Shown: positions 1 through 9,656, counted from the first letter of the stretch. The stretch is DNA of 64,000 bases from Bradyrhizobium sp. 186 (GCF_023101685.1 NZ_CP082164.1:7626001-7690000), one strand, 5' to 3'. The notes: generated by a model from the sequence alone, not told the origin. Numbers and translations are program-made.

Positions 1-128
1 TCGAGATCGTCGACAGCGAGCACAACATCAACGCATTCCTGCCCATCCTGGATGGCATGATGTCGAGCGGGCTGATCACCTTGGAGAAGGTCCAGGTTCT
101 GCAATATGGTGAGAGGACCGCACGCTGA
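1..128 (+). CDS. DUF190 family protein, C-terminal end only
   Basis: The window opens inside this gene. Reading from base 3 gives about 41 residues beginning EIVDSEHNINAF and ending in the TGA at 126-128. The pattern of an IVDS segment, a hydrophobic helix and then GLITLEKVQVLQYG is the C-terminal signature of DUF190 proteins, small PII-like ferredoxin-fold proteins of unknown role that often sit next to fluoride or ion channels. The 5' part lies outside the window, so length, start and partners cannot be judged. clpS follows 41 bases downstream on the same strand. Confidence 0.7.
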   Translation, partial: EIVDSEHNINAFLPILDGMMSSGLITLEKVQVLQYGERTAR

Positions 129-169
129 GCACCGCGGCTGAACCGAGCCCGCCGTTTCCGGGAGGCGGA

Positions 170-475
170 ATGAACGACACCGTTACCAAGCCGAAAACCA
201 GGACGAAGACCAAGGTCGAGCGTCCGAAGCTGCACAAGGTCATCCTGATCAACGACGACTTCACGCCGCGCGAGTTCGTCACCATGATCCTGAAGGCCGA
301 ATTCCGCATGACCGAGGATCAGGCCTACAAGGTCATGATCACCGCGCACAAGCTCGGCGCCTGCGTCGTCGCGGTCTTTACCAAGGACGTCGCCGAGACC
401 AAGGCCACACGCGCAACGGATGCCGCCCGCACCAAGGGCTATCCGCTGCTGTTCACGACGGAGCCGGAGGAATAG
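170..475 (+). CDS. clpS: ATP-dependent Clp protease adaptor ClpS
   Basis: A 101-residue protein with the ClpS fold. After a charged N-terminal tail (residues 1-19) comes KVILINDDFTPREFV, which holds the Asn-Asp-Asp of the N-degron pocket. TAHKLGACVVAVFTKDVAETK (about 58-78) carries the conserved His and the strand that contacts the ClpA N-domain. ClpS delivers substrates with a destabilising N-terminal residue to ClpAP in the cytoplasm. The ATG follows a strong GGGAGG. No clpA lies next door. Many Rhizobiales carry two ClpS paralogues, and this stand-alone copy is probably the second type (inference). Confidence 0.92.
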   Translation: MNDTVTKPKTRTKTKVERPKLHKVILINDDFTPREFVTMILKAEFRMTEDQAYKVMITAHKLGACVVAVFTKDVAETKATRATDAARTKGYPLLFTTEPEE

Positions 476-521
476 GGCATGGGTCGGGACGCGACGATGA
501 ATCAGCCTGATTGATCACGCT

Positions 522-1754
522 TCAGGCCATCACCACCGACGTCTCTTCGGCGAGCCCGTACACGCGCTGCGCCTTGGAGAATCCCGCGATCGGAAATTCG
601 CCGAGCTCGCGCCAGCCGTCGTTGCAGACACTGGCAAAACCTTCGGACGCCACGACGGTCCGCCCTGTCCGGCCCGCGATCTTCTCCAACCTTGCCGCGA
701 GATTGACCGCGGGGCCGATGCAGGTGAAGTCGAGCCGGTTGCCACCGCCGATATTGCCGTAGAGGATGTTGCCGACATGCAGCGCGACGCCGAAGCGGAA
801 GCGCTCGATGACGTCGCCGACGGGATAAGCGAGCGCCCCGACGCTGGCGCGGGATTCGCGCGCCGCTTCCAGCACGCGCGAACAGACATGCGCGGCGTCG
901 CCGACATATTCGTCGATCGGAAAAACCGCGAGCAGGCCGTCGCCCATGAATTTCAATACCTCGCCGCCATGGCCGCGGATCGCGGTCACCTGGCAGTCGA
1001 AGTAGTGGTTGAGGATCTCGACCACCGTCTCGGCCGGCAGCCGGTCCGACAGCGCGGTGAAGCCGCGCAAATCCGAGAGCCAGATCGCAGCCTGCATGGT
1101 GTCGTTATGGCCGCGGCGGATCTGGCCGCCGAGGATGCGCGCGCCGGCGCGGTTGCCGACATAGGTGTCGAGCAGCATCGCGGCGGTGCGGCGCAGGCTG
1201 ATGATCTCGCTGACGCGCGCGAGCGGCGTCATGATGGAGTGGATCGCCGCGATGTGGTTGTCGCTGAAGCCGCCGGGACGCCGCGTGGTCCAGCTACAGG
1301 CGTGAACCGAGCCGTCGAGAAACCGCATCGGCGTCGCGACGTAGTCGGTCACGCATTCGGCACGCATGTCGTCGAGGAACGGAAAGCGTTTGCTGTCGGG
1401 ATCGTCCATGCGTCCCCTGACCTCCAGCCCCTCCTCGAACACGATCCGGAGCGGGCTCTTGGCAAATTCCGGCGTGTCCAGGATCTCGAAATCGACCGTA
1501 CCGATCTCGACCTCCTGGCCCTCGCGCCAGATGAAGTTGCGGCCGAAGATCTCGGGGTGCAGCGTGCGGATGAAGATTCCGAACCGCCACAGCGGCAGGC
1601 CGGCTTCGACCAGATGTTCGCAGACATCCGCGATCATCTTGGCCGGCCCTCCTGACGACCTGGCGCCGTCGATCAGCCAGTTGATGATCCGTTGAAGCTC
1701 GGAGCTTTCCATGCCCGCATTTGCGGACGAAGTTGTGGAGCCGTCAAGCTGCAC
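522..1754 (-). CDS. Class III adenylate/guanylate cyclase
   Basis: A 410-residue protein. The C-terminal half (about 215-400) is a class III cyclase catalytic domain. LSDLRGFT (metal-binding Asp228) and KFMGDGLLA (second metal Asp272, preceded by the adenine-selecting Lys268) are intact, and VNLAARLE supplies the transition-state Asn and Arg. By family knowledge these residues indicate ATP-to-cAMP activity. The N-terminal 200 residues lack obvious transmembrane segments and resemble the conserved sensory half found with such cyclases in Bradyrhizobium. The ATG at 1754 is used, but an in-frame Met at residue 15 is an alternative. The gene is single, convergent with clpS. Confidence 0.88.
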   Translation of the reverse strand: MQLDGSTTSSANAGMESSELQRIINWLIDGARSSGGPAKMIADVCEHLVEAGLPLWRFGIFIRTLHPEIFGRNFIWREGQEVEIGTVDFEILDTPEFAKSPLRIVFEEGLEVRGRMDDPDSKRFPFLDDMRAECVTDYVATPMRFLDGSVHACSWTTRRPGGFSDNHIAAIHSIMTPLARVSEIISLRRTAAMLLDTYVGNRAGARILGGQIRRGHNDTMQAAIWLSDLRGFTALSDRLPAETVVEILNHYFDCQVTAIRGHGGEVLKFMGDGLLAVFPIDEYVGDAAHVCSRVLEAARESRASVGALAYPVGDVIERFRFGVALHVGNILYGNIGGGNRLDFTCIGPAVNLAARLEKIAGRTGRTVVASEGFASVCNDGWRELGEFPIAGFSKAQRVYGLAEETSVVMA

Positions 1755-2131
1755 GGAGGACTAATGATGCCCCGTGAGGAAACAGTGACATGGATCTCTC
1801 GGCCGTCATCGTCGGCGCCCCGGCCATTTCAACCGGGACGCCGCGGGTTGTCGTTCATGCGGTTGGTCCTCGACGACCTGTGCCGGTCTCAAGCGGCTTG
1901 TGGCGCGTTGAGCTGCTGCAGGATCGACGCGAAATCGAGCCATACATTCTCGCGCTTGATCTGCCCGTCGGGCGCCATGTCGAATACGTGCAGCAGGCGG
2001 AAACTCAGTTTGCGCCCGTGGCCGCGAATACCGAACGGCGCACCGGGTGCGGTGCCTTCCCACAGACTCTCATCGACTACGAAGTCCGGCCCGTAGTAGC
2101 GCCGCAGCGTGGTCACCTTCTCGCCCGATAG

Positions 2132-4149
2132 CCCGACTTCGCGGATTCGCGCTCGAAATCGCGGATTTTGAGATTTTTTGCTCGGCTAAGTGATTGATTT
2201 GCAAGGAGCGAGGTCGTCGGATTCGGCCGAAAATGGCTGTAGTGAAGACCTACCCGATTCCCAAGGGCGGGATGATGCGGATAGATTCTGCGCGTCATGT
2301 TCCTGCGACGCACCGAGCGAAAGAAGAACGGCAAGGCGCACCATTACTGGAACGTCGTCGAGAGCAAGCGGCTCGACGACGGACGCGTGGTACAGCGGCA
2401 TGTGCTGTATCTCGGCGAGATCAACTCTTCGCAGGCGGCGGCCTGGCGCAAGGCGATCGAGGTGTTCGACGAGGATGCCGGCCGCCCGCGGACACTGGCG
2501 CTATTCCCGGAGGATCGATGCGATGCGGTCGCAGGCGATGCGTCTGTCGTTCAGCTTCGCCTGTCCGAGATGCAGCTTCGTCGCCCACGCCAATGGGGCG
2601 CGTGCTGGCTGGCCGGGCAGTTGTGGCAGGAACTTCAGCTTGATCGGTTCTGGGCCGATCGGTTGCCCCCGAGCCGCAAGAAGACGAGGTGGGATCAAAT
2701 CCTGCAAGTGCTCGCGACCTATCGGCTGATCGCGCCGGGCAGCGAATGGCGGCTACATCGGCAATGGTTCGGCAACAGCGCGATGGCCGATCTCTTGGGG
2801 ACTGACTTCGGCCTGGCTGAAGAGCACAAGCTCTATGCCTGCCATGACCTGTTGCTCGAGCATAAGGAGGCGCTGTTCTCGCATCTGGTCGGGCGTTGGC
2901 GCGATCTGTTCAACGCCGACTTCGACGTGCTGCTGTACGATCTGACCAGCACCTACTTCGAGGTCAACGCCTCGGACTTGCCGCAAGGCAGCAAGCGCCG
3001 CCACGGCTACAGCCGCGACAAGCGGCCGGACTGCCCGCAAGTCGTGATCGCGCTGGTGGTGACGCCGGACGGCTTGCCGCTGGCTTACGAGGTGCTGCCC
3101 GGCAACACCGCCGACAGCAAGACGCTGCGGATGTTCCTGGGCAAGATCGAACTGCAATATGGCAAGGCGCGGCGGGTCTGGGTGATGGATCGCGGCGTGC
3201 CGACCGAGGCGGTGCTGGCCGAGATGCGCAACAGCGATCCGCCGGTGCAGTATCTGGTGGGAACGCCGAAGGGACGCCTGAACCGGCTGGAGAAGCACCT
3301 GCTGCAAAAGCCATGGCAGGAGGCGCGGGAGGGCGTGAAGGTGAAGCTGTTGGCCGAGGACGGCGAGCTTTATGTCTTCGCGCAAAGCGCCGATCGGGTC
3401 ACCAAGGAACGCGCGATGCGGCGGCGGCAGTTGAAGTGGCTGTGGAGGCGGCTCCGGCAAATCGACGCGATGGAGGTCACGCGCGAAGAGCTGCTGATGA
3501 AACTCGGCGGCGCGCGTTCGAAGGCGCCGGCCGCCTGGCGTCTGGTTGATATCGAGATCGACAAGGAGCGCCCGAGCTTCACCTTCGCGCTCAATCGCAA
3601 GAAGCTGCGAACGACACGGCGGCGCGAAGGCCGCTACCTGCTGCGCACCAATCTCAGCGACAACGATCCCGCCCAACTATGGCAATACTACACCCAGCTC
3701 GTCGCCGTCGAAGAGGCCTTCCGCAATCTCAAAGGCGACCTGGCGATCCGTCCGGTCTTCCATCAGGACGAGAAGCGGATCGAAGCCCACATCTTCATCG
3801 CCTTCCTGGCCTACTGCATGCAGATCACGCTGACCCGTCGCCTTCATGCGCTGGCGCCCGGGCTGACCGCGCGCAGCGCGCTCGAAAAGTTCGCCGCCGT
3901 CCAGATGATCGACGTCCATCTGCCGACCACCGACGGGCGCGAGATCCTGCTCACTCGCTATACCCACCCAGAACCCGAACTGCAGCTCCTGATCGACCGG
4001 CTGAAACTCCGCCTGCCACCGCAGCCGCCGCCCAGGATCACCACAGCCGCCGTCACCCAAGCCAACCGCCGTAGTGAAGACCTTTTGACATAAGCCTTTG
4101 ATTTACAACGACCGGGTATCTTCAAAACCCGCCAATCCGCGAAGACGGG
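2132..4149 (+). mobile_element. Insertion sequence, IS1634-like, copy 1 (2018 bp)
   Basis: The element is bounded by imperfect terminal inverted repeats. The left end is CCCGACTTCGCGGATTCGCG, and the right end, read inward on the other strand, is CCCGTCTTCGCGGATTGGCG. A 4-bp target duplication ATAG flanks it at 2128-2131 and 4150-4153. It carries one transposase gene. The same 2018-bp element lies inverted at 61840-63857. Comparing the coding parts I find a single silent difference, C at 3989 against T in the other copy, so both insertions are recent. Confidence 0.95.
2297..4093 (+). CDS. IS1634-like (IS4 superfamily) DDE transposase, copy 1
   Basis: A 598-residue transposase filling most of the element. 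The DDE core is readable: first Asp in VLLYDLTSTYFE (about residue 221), second Asp in RVWVMDRGVPTEA (about 300), and the Glu in AVEEAFRNLKGDL (about 477), followed by a C-terminal IAFLAYCMQITL helix. The long insert between the second Asp and Glu is the beta-strand insertion typical of the IS4/IS1634 group. The N-terminus (MFLRRTERKKNGK) is common to IS1634-family enzymes. The start is the ATG at 2297, about 165 bases inside the left end. The frame is intact, so it is probably active. Confidence 0.93.
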   Translation: MFLRRTERKKNGKAHHYWNVVESKRLDDGRVVQRHVLYLGEINSSQAAAWRKAIEVFDEDAGRPRTLALFPEDRCDAVAGDASVVQLRLSEMQLRRPRQWGACWLAGQLWQELQLDRFWADRLPPSRKKTRWDQILQVLATYRLIAPGSEWRLHRQWFGNSAMADLLGTDFGLAEEHKLYACHDLLLEHKEALFSHLVGRWRDLFNADFDVLLYDLTSTYFEVNASDLPQGSKRRHGYSRDKRPDCPQVVIALVVTPDGLPLAYEVLPGNTADSKTLRMFLGKIELQYGKARRVWVMDRGVPTEAVLAEMRNSDPPVQYLVGTPKGRLNRLEKHLLQKPWQEAREGVKVKLLAEDGELYVFAQSADRVTKERAMRRRQLKWLWRRLRQIDAMEVTREELLMKLGGARSKAPAAWRLVDIEIDKERPSFTFALNRKKLRTTRRREGRYLLRTNLSDNDPAQLWQYYTQLVAVEEAFRNLKGDLAIRPVFHQDEKRIEAHIFIAFLAYCMQITLTRRLHALAPGLTARSALEKFAAVQMIDVHLPTTDGREILLTRYTHPEPELQLLIDRLKLRLPPQPPPRITTAAVTQANRRSEDLLT

Positions 4150-4345
4150 ATAGGTCGGCGAATAAGGCGTCGTAGAAGCCGCGAGCGGCGGTTTTGCCGC
4201 GCACCGGGCCGGTTGGATTGCCGACGACGTCGTGCTCGACGTCATCCACTATCGTGCTCAAAACGCCATCGACGTTGTCTTCGGCCTCGAAACGGAAGTG
4301 GCGATCGATCATGCGATCGAAGGTCTGCTGCAATTCGGCGTTCAT

Positions 4346-4403
4346 GGGTTTCCTTTGGCTGGATAATGGTCTATAAGGAGACACTTTTCTCTTAATAAGA
4401 CGC
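4346..4403. promoter_or_regulatory. Divergent promoter region with a possible TetR operator
   Basis: This 58-base gap separates the divergent SnoaL-like and TetR genes. It is AT-richer than its surroundings and contains GAGACA at 4379-4384 whose complement TGTCTC recurs just inside the regulator gene at 4407-4412. Between them lies TCTTAATAAGACG. A partly symmetrical site between a TetR gene and its divergent neighbour is the usual autoregulatory arrangement. The exact operator is a guess. Confidence 0.4.
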
Positions 4404-5060
4404 ATGTCTCATATGTCCGACAAGAAGTCAAGCCGCCGCGCCGATGCGGTCGAGACTGATGGCCGCGCAAACCAGAAGCGCCGCACGCGCCAAGCCCTGA
4501 TCGACGCCGCGATGGCGTTTCGCGACGAGGGGCGCAACCCCACGTTTGCCGAAGTGGCCGAGCGTGCGCTGGTGTCACGCGCCACGGCCTATCGCTACTT
4601 CTCGTCGGTCGAGGCTCTGATCAGCGAGACAGCGACCGAACGTGGATTGCTGCCGTTGGAGCACTTCTGGCACTCTGGCGACGACGCGGCGGACGGCATC
4701 TCGCGTGCCGCGCGCGAAATGATGAAACTGTTACTTGATGACGAAGTCGGCCTGCACGTGATGGAGCGCTCGTTCATGGCCGTATGGCTCGACAACGATC
4801 CGAGCGGGCGGCCGCCGCGGCCCGGCCGGCGAATGAAATACATCGAGCCGATCGTCGAGTCGCTGAAAGGGGAGCTCGCGCCCTCGGCGCGCAAGCGCCT
4901 CGCGCACGCGCTGTCGATGGTGATGGGCAGCGAGGCCGCACTGGCGATCCGCGACATCGGTGGCGCCAGCGTCGACGAGGCGCTCGCCGCCGCCGCGTGG
5001 GCGGCGCAGGCGCTGGTGAACCAAGCGCGGATCGATGCTGCGGAGGCGCGCCGCAAATAA
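4404..5060 (+). CDS. TetR/AcrR family transcriptional regulator
   Basis: A 218-residue regulator. Residues about 24-75 form a TetR-type DNA-binding domain: RRTRQALIDAAMAF is helix 1, PTFAEVAERALVSRATAYRYFSS is the helix-turn-helix with the usual TxYRYF recognition-helix end. The C-terminal part is a helical ligand-binding domain without recognisable ligand motif, ending with an alanine-rich dimer helix. The ATG at 4404 is followed by another at 4413. It is divergent from the disrupted SnoaL-like gene and probably repressed it and itself (inference). With that gene broken the regulator has lost its obvious local target. Confidence 0.85.
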   Translation: MSHMSDKKSSRRADAVETDGRANQKRRTRQALIDAAMAFRDEGRNPTFAEVAERALVSRATAYRYFSSVEALISETATERGLLPLEHFWHSGDDAADGISRAAREMMKLLLDDEVGLHVMERSFMAVWLDNDPSGRPPRPGRRMKYIEPIVESLKGELAPSARKRLAHALSMVMGSEAALAIRDIGGASVDEALAAAAWAAQALVNQARIDAAEARRK

Positions 5061-5093
5061 GCCGCGGCGCGAACGTTTCCGAAACGACCTTTG

Positions 5094-6182
<1,089 letters not shown>

Positions 6183-6250
6183 CGCGGCTCGCTCGTAAGT
6201 CAGTTCTGACTTGTCGTAACGCGCCCTGATATGAGGGTCAAATGCCGCCA

Positions 6251-6346
6251 CGTCGTGGCCGGGCTTGTCCCGGCCATCTACGATCTTAGCCCCGCGAGAA
6301 AGTGCGTGGATGCCCGGGACAAGCCTGGACAAGCCCGGGCATGACG
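6251..6346. repeat. Extragenic palindromic repeat (Bradyrhizobium type)
   Basis: About 95 bases between aroC and the phosphatase gene. The left arm is CGTGGCCGGGCTTGTCCCGG and the right arm ACAAGCCCGGGCATGACG, around a spacer that itself contains GTGGATGCCCGGGACAAG. The same arms recur at 31228-31313 and in a variant at 18763-18886. It can form long hairpins and is a dispersed intergenic repeat, not a gene. Confidence 0.8.
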
Positions 6347-6367
6347 GCGGAGGAAGCAGCTCCGCGG

Positions 6368-6967
6368 TTAACTATGCTTCTCCAGCCGGCCGTCGCGGAA
6401 CACGTAGACGGCGCCCTGCTCGATATAGAGCTCGGCGGCGCTGGCCGGGGTTTCGATGCCGAGGGCGACCATCAGGGCCCGGCAGGTGCCGCCATGGGCG
6501 ACCGCGACCGTGTCGACCAGCAGCGACTCGTGCCAGTCGAGCATGCGGGCCTGCACGTCGGCATAGGTCTCGCCGCCGCTTGGGCCCACCGTCCATTTGT
6601 CGGCAAGGCGCCTTGCATAGACCTCGGGATCGGATGCCTCGCTCTCGGCCAGCGTCAGTCCCTCCCAGACGCCGTAGCCGATCTCGCGCAGGCGATCGTC
6701 GAGCGAATAGTCGGCAGGCGGCAATTCGAGCTTGGCCCGCGCGAGCTCTATGGTCATGCGCGCGCGGCCGAGCGGGCTCGACACGTAAGGCAGCGCCGCC
6801 CTGTCCTGTCCATCGCGTTTGAAGAGATCGGCCAGGATACCCGCGGCGTGGACGGCCTGGCCGCGGCCGCGTGCGTTCAGCGGAATGTCCCTGGTGCCCT
6901 GGAGCCGCCCGAGCGCATTCCACTCGGTCTCGCCGTGGCGAAGGAAGTAGATCGTGGGCGCGGGCAT
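6368..6967 (-). CDS. Histidine phosphatase (phosphoglycerate mutase-like) family protein
   Basis: A 199-residue member of histidine phosphatase branch 1. The N-terminal [13 protein letters not shown] holds the catalytic [12 protein letters not shown] follows, then the second Arg in [14 protein letters not shown], the acid in [17 protein letters not shown], and the second catalytic His in [13 protein letters not shown]. These enzymes form a phosphohistidine and remove phosphate from small molecules; the substrate cannot be told. It ends 12 bases before fabI starts in the direction of transcription, so fabI and this gene are probably one operon with aroC downstream. Confidence 0.88.
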   Translation of the reverse strand: MPAPTIYFLRHGETEWNALGRLQGTRDIPLNARGRGQAVHAAGILADLFKRDGQDRAALPYVSSPLGRARMTIELARAKLELPPADYSLDDRLREIGYGVWEGLTLAESEASDPEVYARRLADKWTVGPSGGETYADVQARMLDWHESLLVDTVAVAHGGTCRALMVALGIETPASAAELYIEQGAVYVFRDGRLEKHS

Positions 6968-6979
6968 TGCTGGTGAAGA

Positions 6980-7792
6980 TTAGTCCTTGCCGAACGAGAT
7001 GTCCGGGGCGTCAGGCCGCTTCATGCCGAGCACGTGGTAGCCGGAATCGACGTGATGCACCTCGCCGGTGACGCCGCGCGACAGGTCGGAGAGGAAATAC
7101 AGCGCGCTGCCACCGACATCCTCGGTCGACACGTTGCGCCGCATCGGCGCGTTGTGCTCGTTCCACTTCAGGATATAGCGGAAATCGCCGATGCCGGAGG
7201 CGGCGAGCGTCTTGATGGGCCCTGCCGAGATCGCGTTGACGCGGATATTCTTCTCGCCGAGGTCGGCCGCGAGATAACGCACGCTGGCTTCCAGCGCAGC
7301 TTTTGCCACGCCCATCACGTTGTAATGCGGCATCCACTTCTCGGCGCCGTAATAGCTGAGCGTGATGATCGAACCGCCGTCGGTCATCAGCTTCTCGGCG
7401 CGCTGCGTGACCGCGGTCAGCGAGTAGCAGGAGATCAGCATCGACTTGGTGAAATTCTCCTGCGTGGTGTCGACGTAGCGCCCGTCGAGCTGCTCGCCAT
7501 AGGCGATCGCGTGCACCAGGAAGTCGATCTTGCCCCACTTCTCCTGCAGCACCGCGAACGCGGCGTCGATGGTCGCGGCGTCGGTGACGTCGCAATGGCC
7601 GAGTACGAGCCCGCCGATCTCAGCGGCGAGCGGCTCGACGCGCTTCTTCAGCGCATCGCCCTGGTAGGTGAACGCGAGCTCGGCGCCGGCGGCGTGGCAT
7701 GCCTTGGCGATGCCCCAGGCGATCGAGCGGTTGTTGGCAACGCCGAGGATCACCCCCCGCTTGCCCTGCATCAGACCTGAATTCTGCGCCAT
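6980..7792 (-). CDS. fabI: Enoyl-[acyl-carrier-protein] reductase (NADH)
   Basis: A 270-residue FabI, the short-chain-dehydrogenase-type enzyme that reduces trans-2-enoyl-ACP in the last step of each fatty-acid elongation cycle. GVANNRSIAWGIAKA is the FabI-specific NAD-binding loop, FLVHAIAYG follows, and the catalytic Tyr-x6-Lys is YNVMGVAK (about residues 158-165). NAISAGPIKTLAASGI is the substrate-loop signature. The length and start (MAQNSGLMQGKRGVILG) are standard. It is the first gene of the likely operon with the downstream phosphatase gene. Confidence 0.96.
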   Translation of the reverse strand: MAQNSGLMQGKRGVILGVANNRSIAWGIAKACHAAGAELAFTYQGDALKKRVEPLAAEIGGLVLGHCDVTDAATIDAAFAVLQEKWGKIDFLVHAIAYGEQLDGRYVDTTQENFTKSMLISCYSLTAVTQRAEKLMTDGGSIITLSYYGAEKWMPHYNVMGVAKAALEASVRYLAADLGEKNIRVNAISAGPIKTLAASGIGDFRYILKWNEHNAPMRRNVSTEDVGGSALYFLSDLSRGVTGEVHHVDSGYHVLGMKRPDAPDISFGKD

Positions 7793-7964
7793 TTTCTTGA
7801 TGTCCCATCGAGCGGGGTTGAGGTCTGGAGGTACACCAGCCCTCCTGCGCGGTACAGTCCTAATACGCGGCGTTAACGCTGTTCCGAGCGCCGGAATAGC
7901 CGTTCCGTTCGGGTGTTATGATCGTTGAGGCGCTCGCGCCGAATGTCAGGACGTCAAGACGGCA

Positions 7965-8453
7965 ATGATTGCATTTCGTCAGAGCGTGGAAGCCATGATC
8001 CCGGCGTTACGCCGCTACGCCCGCGCGCTGACGCGCGACGCGGATGCGGCCGACGATCTGGTGCAGGACACCTTGGTGCGTGCGTTGCGTTCGGAGCGAT
8101 TGTTTCTCGGAGGCGACATCAGGAGCTGGCTCTACACGATCCTGACCAACCTCAACAAGAACCGACGGCGCTCGCTGGCAAGGCGACCGCAATTCATGCA
8201 ACTGACGGATAACAACCCGGATGCCAGCGGGACCGAAGCCGAAGGGCGCGACATCGAGAGAGCGCTGGCCACCCTCGTCGAGGAGCAGCGCTCGGTGCTG
8301 CTGCTGGTGATGCTGGAGGGCATGAGCTACCGCGAGGTCGCCGACATCCAGGGCGTGCCGATCGGAACCGTGATGTCGCGCCTGGCGCGGGCGCGCGCCC
8401 ACGTTAAAGCGTCGCTGGAGGGTGAGCGCCCGTCGCTCAGGCGGGTGAAATGA
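7965..8453 (+). CDS. ECF-family RNA polymerase sigma factor
   Basis: A 162-residue extracytoplasmic-function sigma factor. Region 2 is YARALTRDADAADDLVQDTLVRAL with the core-binding acidic motif, then RSWLYTILTNLNKNRRRS (region 2.4). Region 4 holds VLLLVMLEGMSYREVADIQGVPIGTVMSRLARAR, the helix-turn-helix that reads the -35 element. The next gene, 106 bases downstream, encodes a membrane-anchored protein of anti-sigma type, so the pair forms a trans-envelope switch. There is no evidence that this is EcfG: phyR and nepR, its usual neighbours, are absent. The target promoter is unknown. Confidence 0.9.
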   Translation: MIAFRQSVEAMIPALRRYARALTRDADAADDLVQDTLVRALRSERLFLGGDIRSWLYTILTNLNKNRRRSLARRPQFMQLTDNNPDASGTEAEGRDIERALATLVEEQRSVLLLVMLEGMSYREVADIQGVPIGTVMSRLARARAHVKASLEGERPSLRRVK

Positions 8454-8559
8454 TGGCAGGGTTAATGCATCGCGCATGTCGCGTCCTCTGCGCGCAGAGG
8501 GACAAAACGCAGGTAAGCCGCGAACGATATTTTGGGCCGCAGAGCCAGAGACGACCGAT

Positions 8560-9330
8560 ATGAACGACCACAGGATTTCAGTGACCGAGGACGAGCTGCA
8601 CGCCTATGTCGACGGCGAGCTGCCGGCCGAGCGCTGCGTCGACGTCGAGGCCTGGCTCGCCGCCCACCCCGAGGACGCGGAGCGGGTGCAATCCTGGCGC
8701 GCCATGGCCGAGATGCTGCACGCCCGCTACGACGCCGTCGCGCAGGAGCCGGTGCCGGCGCGGCTGGAGCTGGAGCGGCTGGAACGCCGTCCCCGGCAAT
8801 GGCTCTATGGCGCCGCCGCGGCCGTGCTGGTTGCCTTCATTGCCGGCGGCACGGCCGGGTGGGTGGCGCACGGCGCCGCCAACGCGCCCTCGACCTTCCA
8901 GAGTTTCACGACCGATGCACTCGACGCCCACCGGCTCTATGTCGTCGAGGTCCGCCACCCCGTCGAGGTCGGCGGTAACGAGCGCGACCATCTTCAGGCC
9001 TGGCTGACCAGGCGCTGCGGCTGGACCGTGTTCGCACCGAATCTGGAGGCGAGCGGGTTGAAACTCGTCGGCGGCCGGCTGCTGCCGGGGCCGAGCGGGC
9101 CGGCGTCGTTCCTGATGTATGAGGGCGCCTCGGGCGAGCGGTACACGATCTACACCGCCAAGACCGAAAGCGGCGCGACGCAGATGCGCTACGCCAGGAC
9201 GGACAAGGACGGCGCGCTGTTCTGGGCCGACCGCGGCGTCGGCTACGTCGTCAGCGGCGGCAATGACCGCGACCGGCTGACCAAGGTGGCGCAGGCCATT
9301 TACGACCAAGCCGAGAAAAACGGCACCTAG
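8560..9330 (+). CDS. Membrane-anchored anti-sigma factor
   Basis: A 256-residue protein. Residues 1-75 make a small helical domain with DELHAYVDGELPAERCVDVEAWLAAHPE, the usual anti-sigma opening, although the His-x3-Cys-x2-Cys zinc motif is absent. One transmembrane segment lies at about 82-103 (LYGAAAAVLVAFIAGGTAGWV), followed by a periplasmic domain of about 150 residues ending with repeated YTIYTAKTE and GVGYVVSGGND strands. The ATG at 8560 is chosen because the open frame upstream to 8476 lacks protein-like sequence. It should hold the sigma factor encoded just upstream at the membrane. Confidence 0.85.
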   Translation: MNDHRISVTEDELHAYVDGELPAERCVDVEAWLAAHPEDAERVQSWRAMAEMLHARYDAVAQEPVPARLELERLERRPRQWLYGAAAAVLVAFIAGGTAGWVAHGAANAPSTFQSFTTDALDAHRLYVVEVRHPVEVGGNERDHLQAWLTRRCGWTVFAPNLEASGLKLVGGRLLPGPSGPASFLMYEGASGERYTIYTAKTESGATQMRYARTDKDGALFWADRGVGYVVSGGNDRDRLTKVAQAIYDQAEKNGT

Positions 9331-9656
9331 ACAACCGCCAGAGCGCGGTGCCTCGATTCCGACATTGAAAATTTGGAATCAAGACATCGGCGCGTCTCAT
9401 TATCGCACCGCATGCTCACGCGAAACTGAGCAGCGTTCGATCCGCCGATCGACGCGGGCGGCCTCGATTGGGGTTTTTGGTACCGCGCTGGTCCCCCTCT
9501 CGAGGCCGCACCTTTTTATCGGCTGCCCCGCCGGACAGCCGACACGTCGAGCACGTGAGCGTCGAGCGCTACCACGCCTCGGGCATATGATGAGCATCAT
9601 CCGTTGGCAGAATGCTCTCAGCCTTTAGGAGAACCCCTTCAGCTTGCGATCTCGCC
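9331..9656. other. Intergenic stretch without a recognisable gene
   Basis: The 326 bases lie between the anti-sigma gene and the convergent DnaJ-like gene. Short open frames here have no protein-like composition. I see no tRNA, no clear terminator hairpin with a T-run and no repeat shared with the rest of the window. Confidence 0.5.

Larger units (their letters stand above)
1889..4345 (-). pseudogene. SnoaL-like (NTF2-fold) gene split by an insertion sequence
   Basis: The gene lies in two pieces on the minus strand. The N-terminal piece runs from the ATG at 4345 (MNAELQQTFDRMIDRHF) to 4150, and the C-terminal piece from 2131 to the stop at 1889. Removing the insertion sequence and one copy of the ATAG duplication rejoins DALFADLS directly to GEKVTTLRRYYG in frame, restoring about 146 residues. 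The protein has features of the SnoaL/NTF2-like fold: an early helix, a GPVRGKTAARGFYD segment and a late FDMAPDGQIKRENVWLD strand pair. Such proteins are small cavity enzymes or binding proteins. The TetR gene starting at 4404 is divergent, 58 bases away, so this was probably its target. The gene is inactive as it stands. Confidence 0.88.

Noticed and set aside
777..1655. A 292-codon open frame on the plus strand opposite the cyclase gene
   Set aside because: It is the complementary strand of a clear class III cyclase. Its product has the Arg/Ala/Asp-rich composition typical of antisense frames in GC-rich DNA.
2753..3676. A 307-codon minus-strand frame inside the first insertion sequence (also at 62313-63236)
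   Set aside because: It is antisense to the transposase, appears in both copies only because the copies are identical, and has no domain-like pattern.
5061..5093. A regulatory element between the TetR and aroC genes
   Set aside because: The gap is only 33 bases between convergent genes and shows no hairpin or T-run.
7965..8453. This sigma factor as EcfG itself
   Set aside because: It lacks phyR and nepR next to it and is paired with a membrane anti-sigma factor, the arrangement of other ECF groups.
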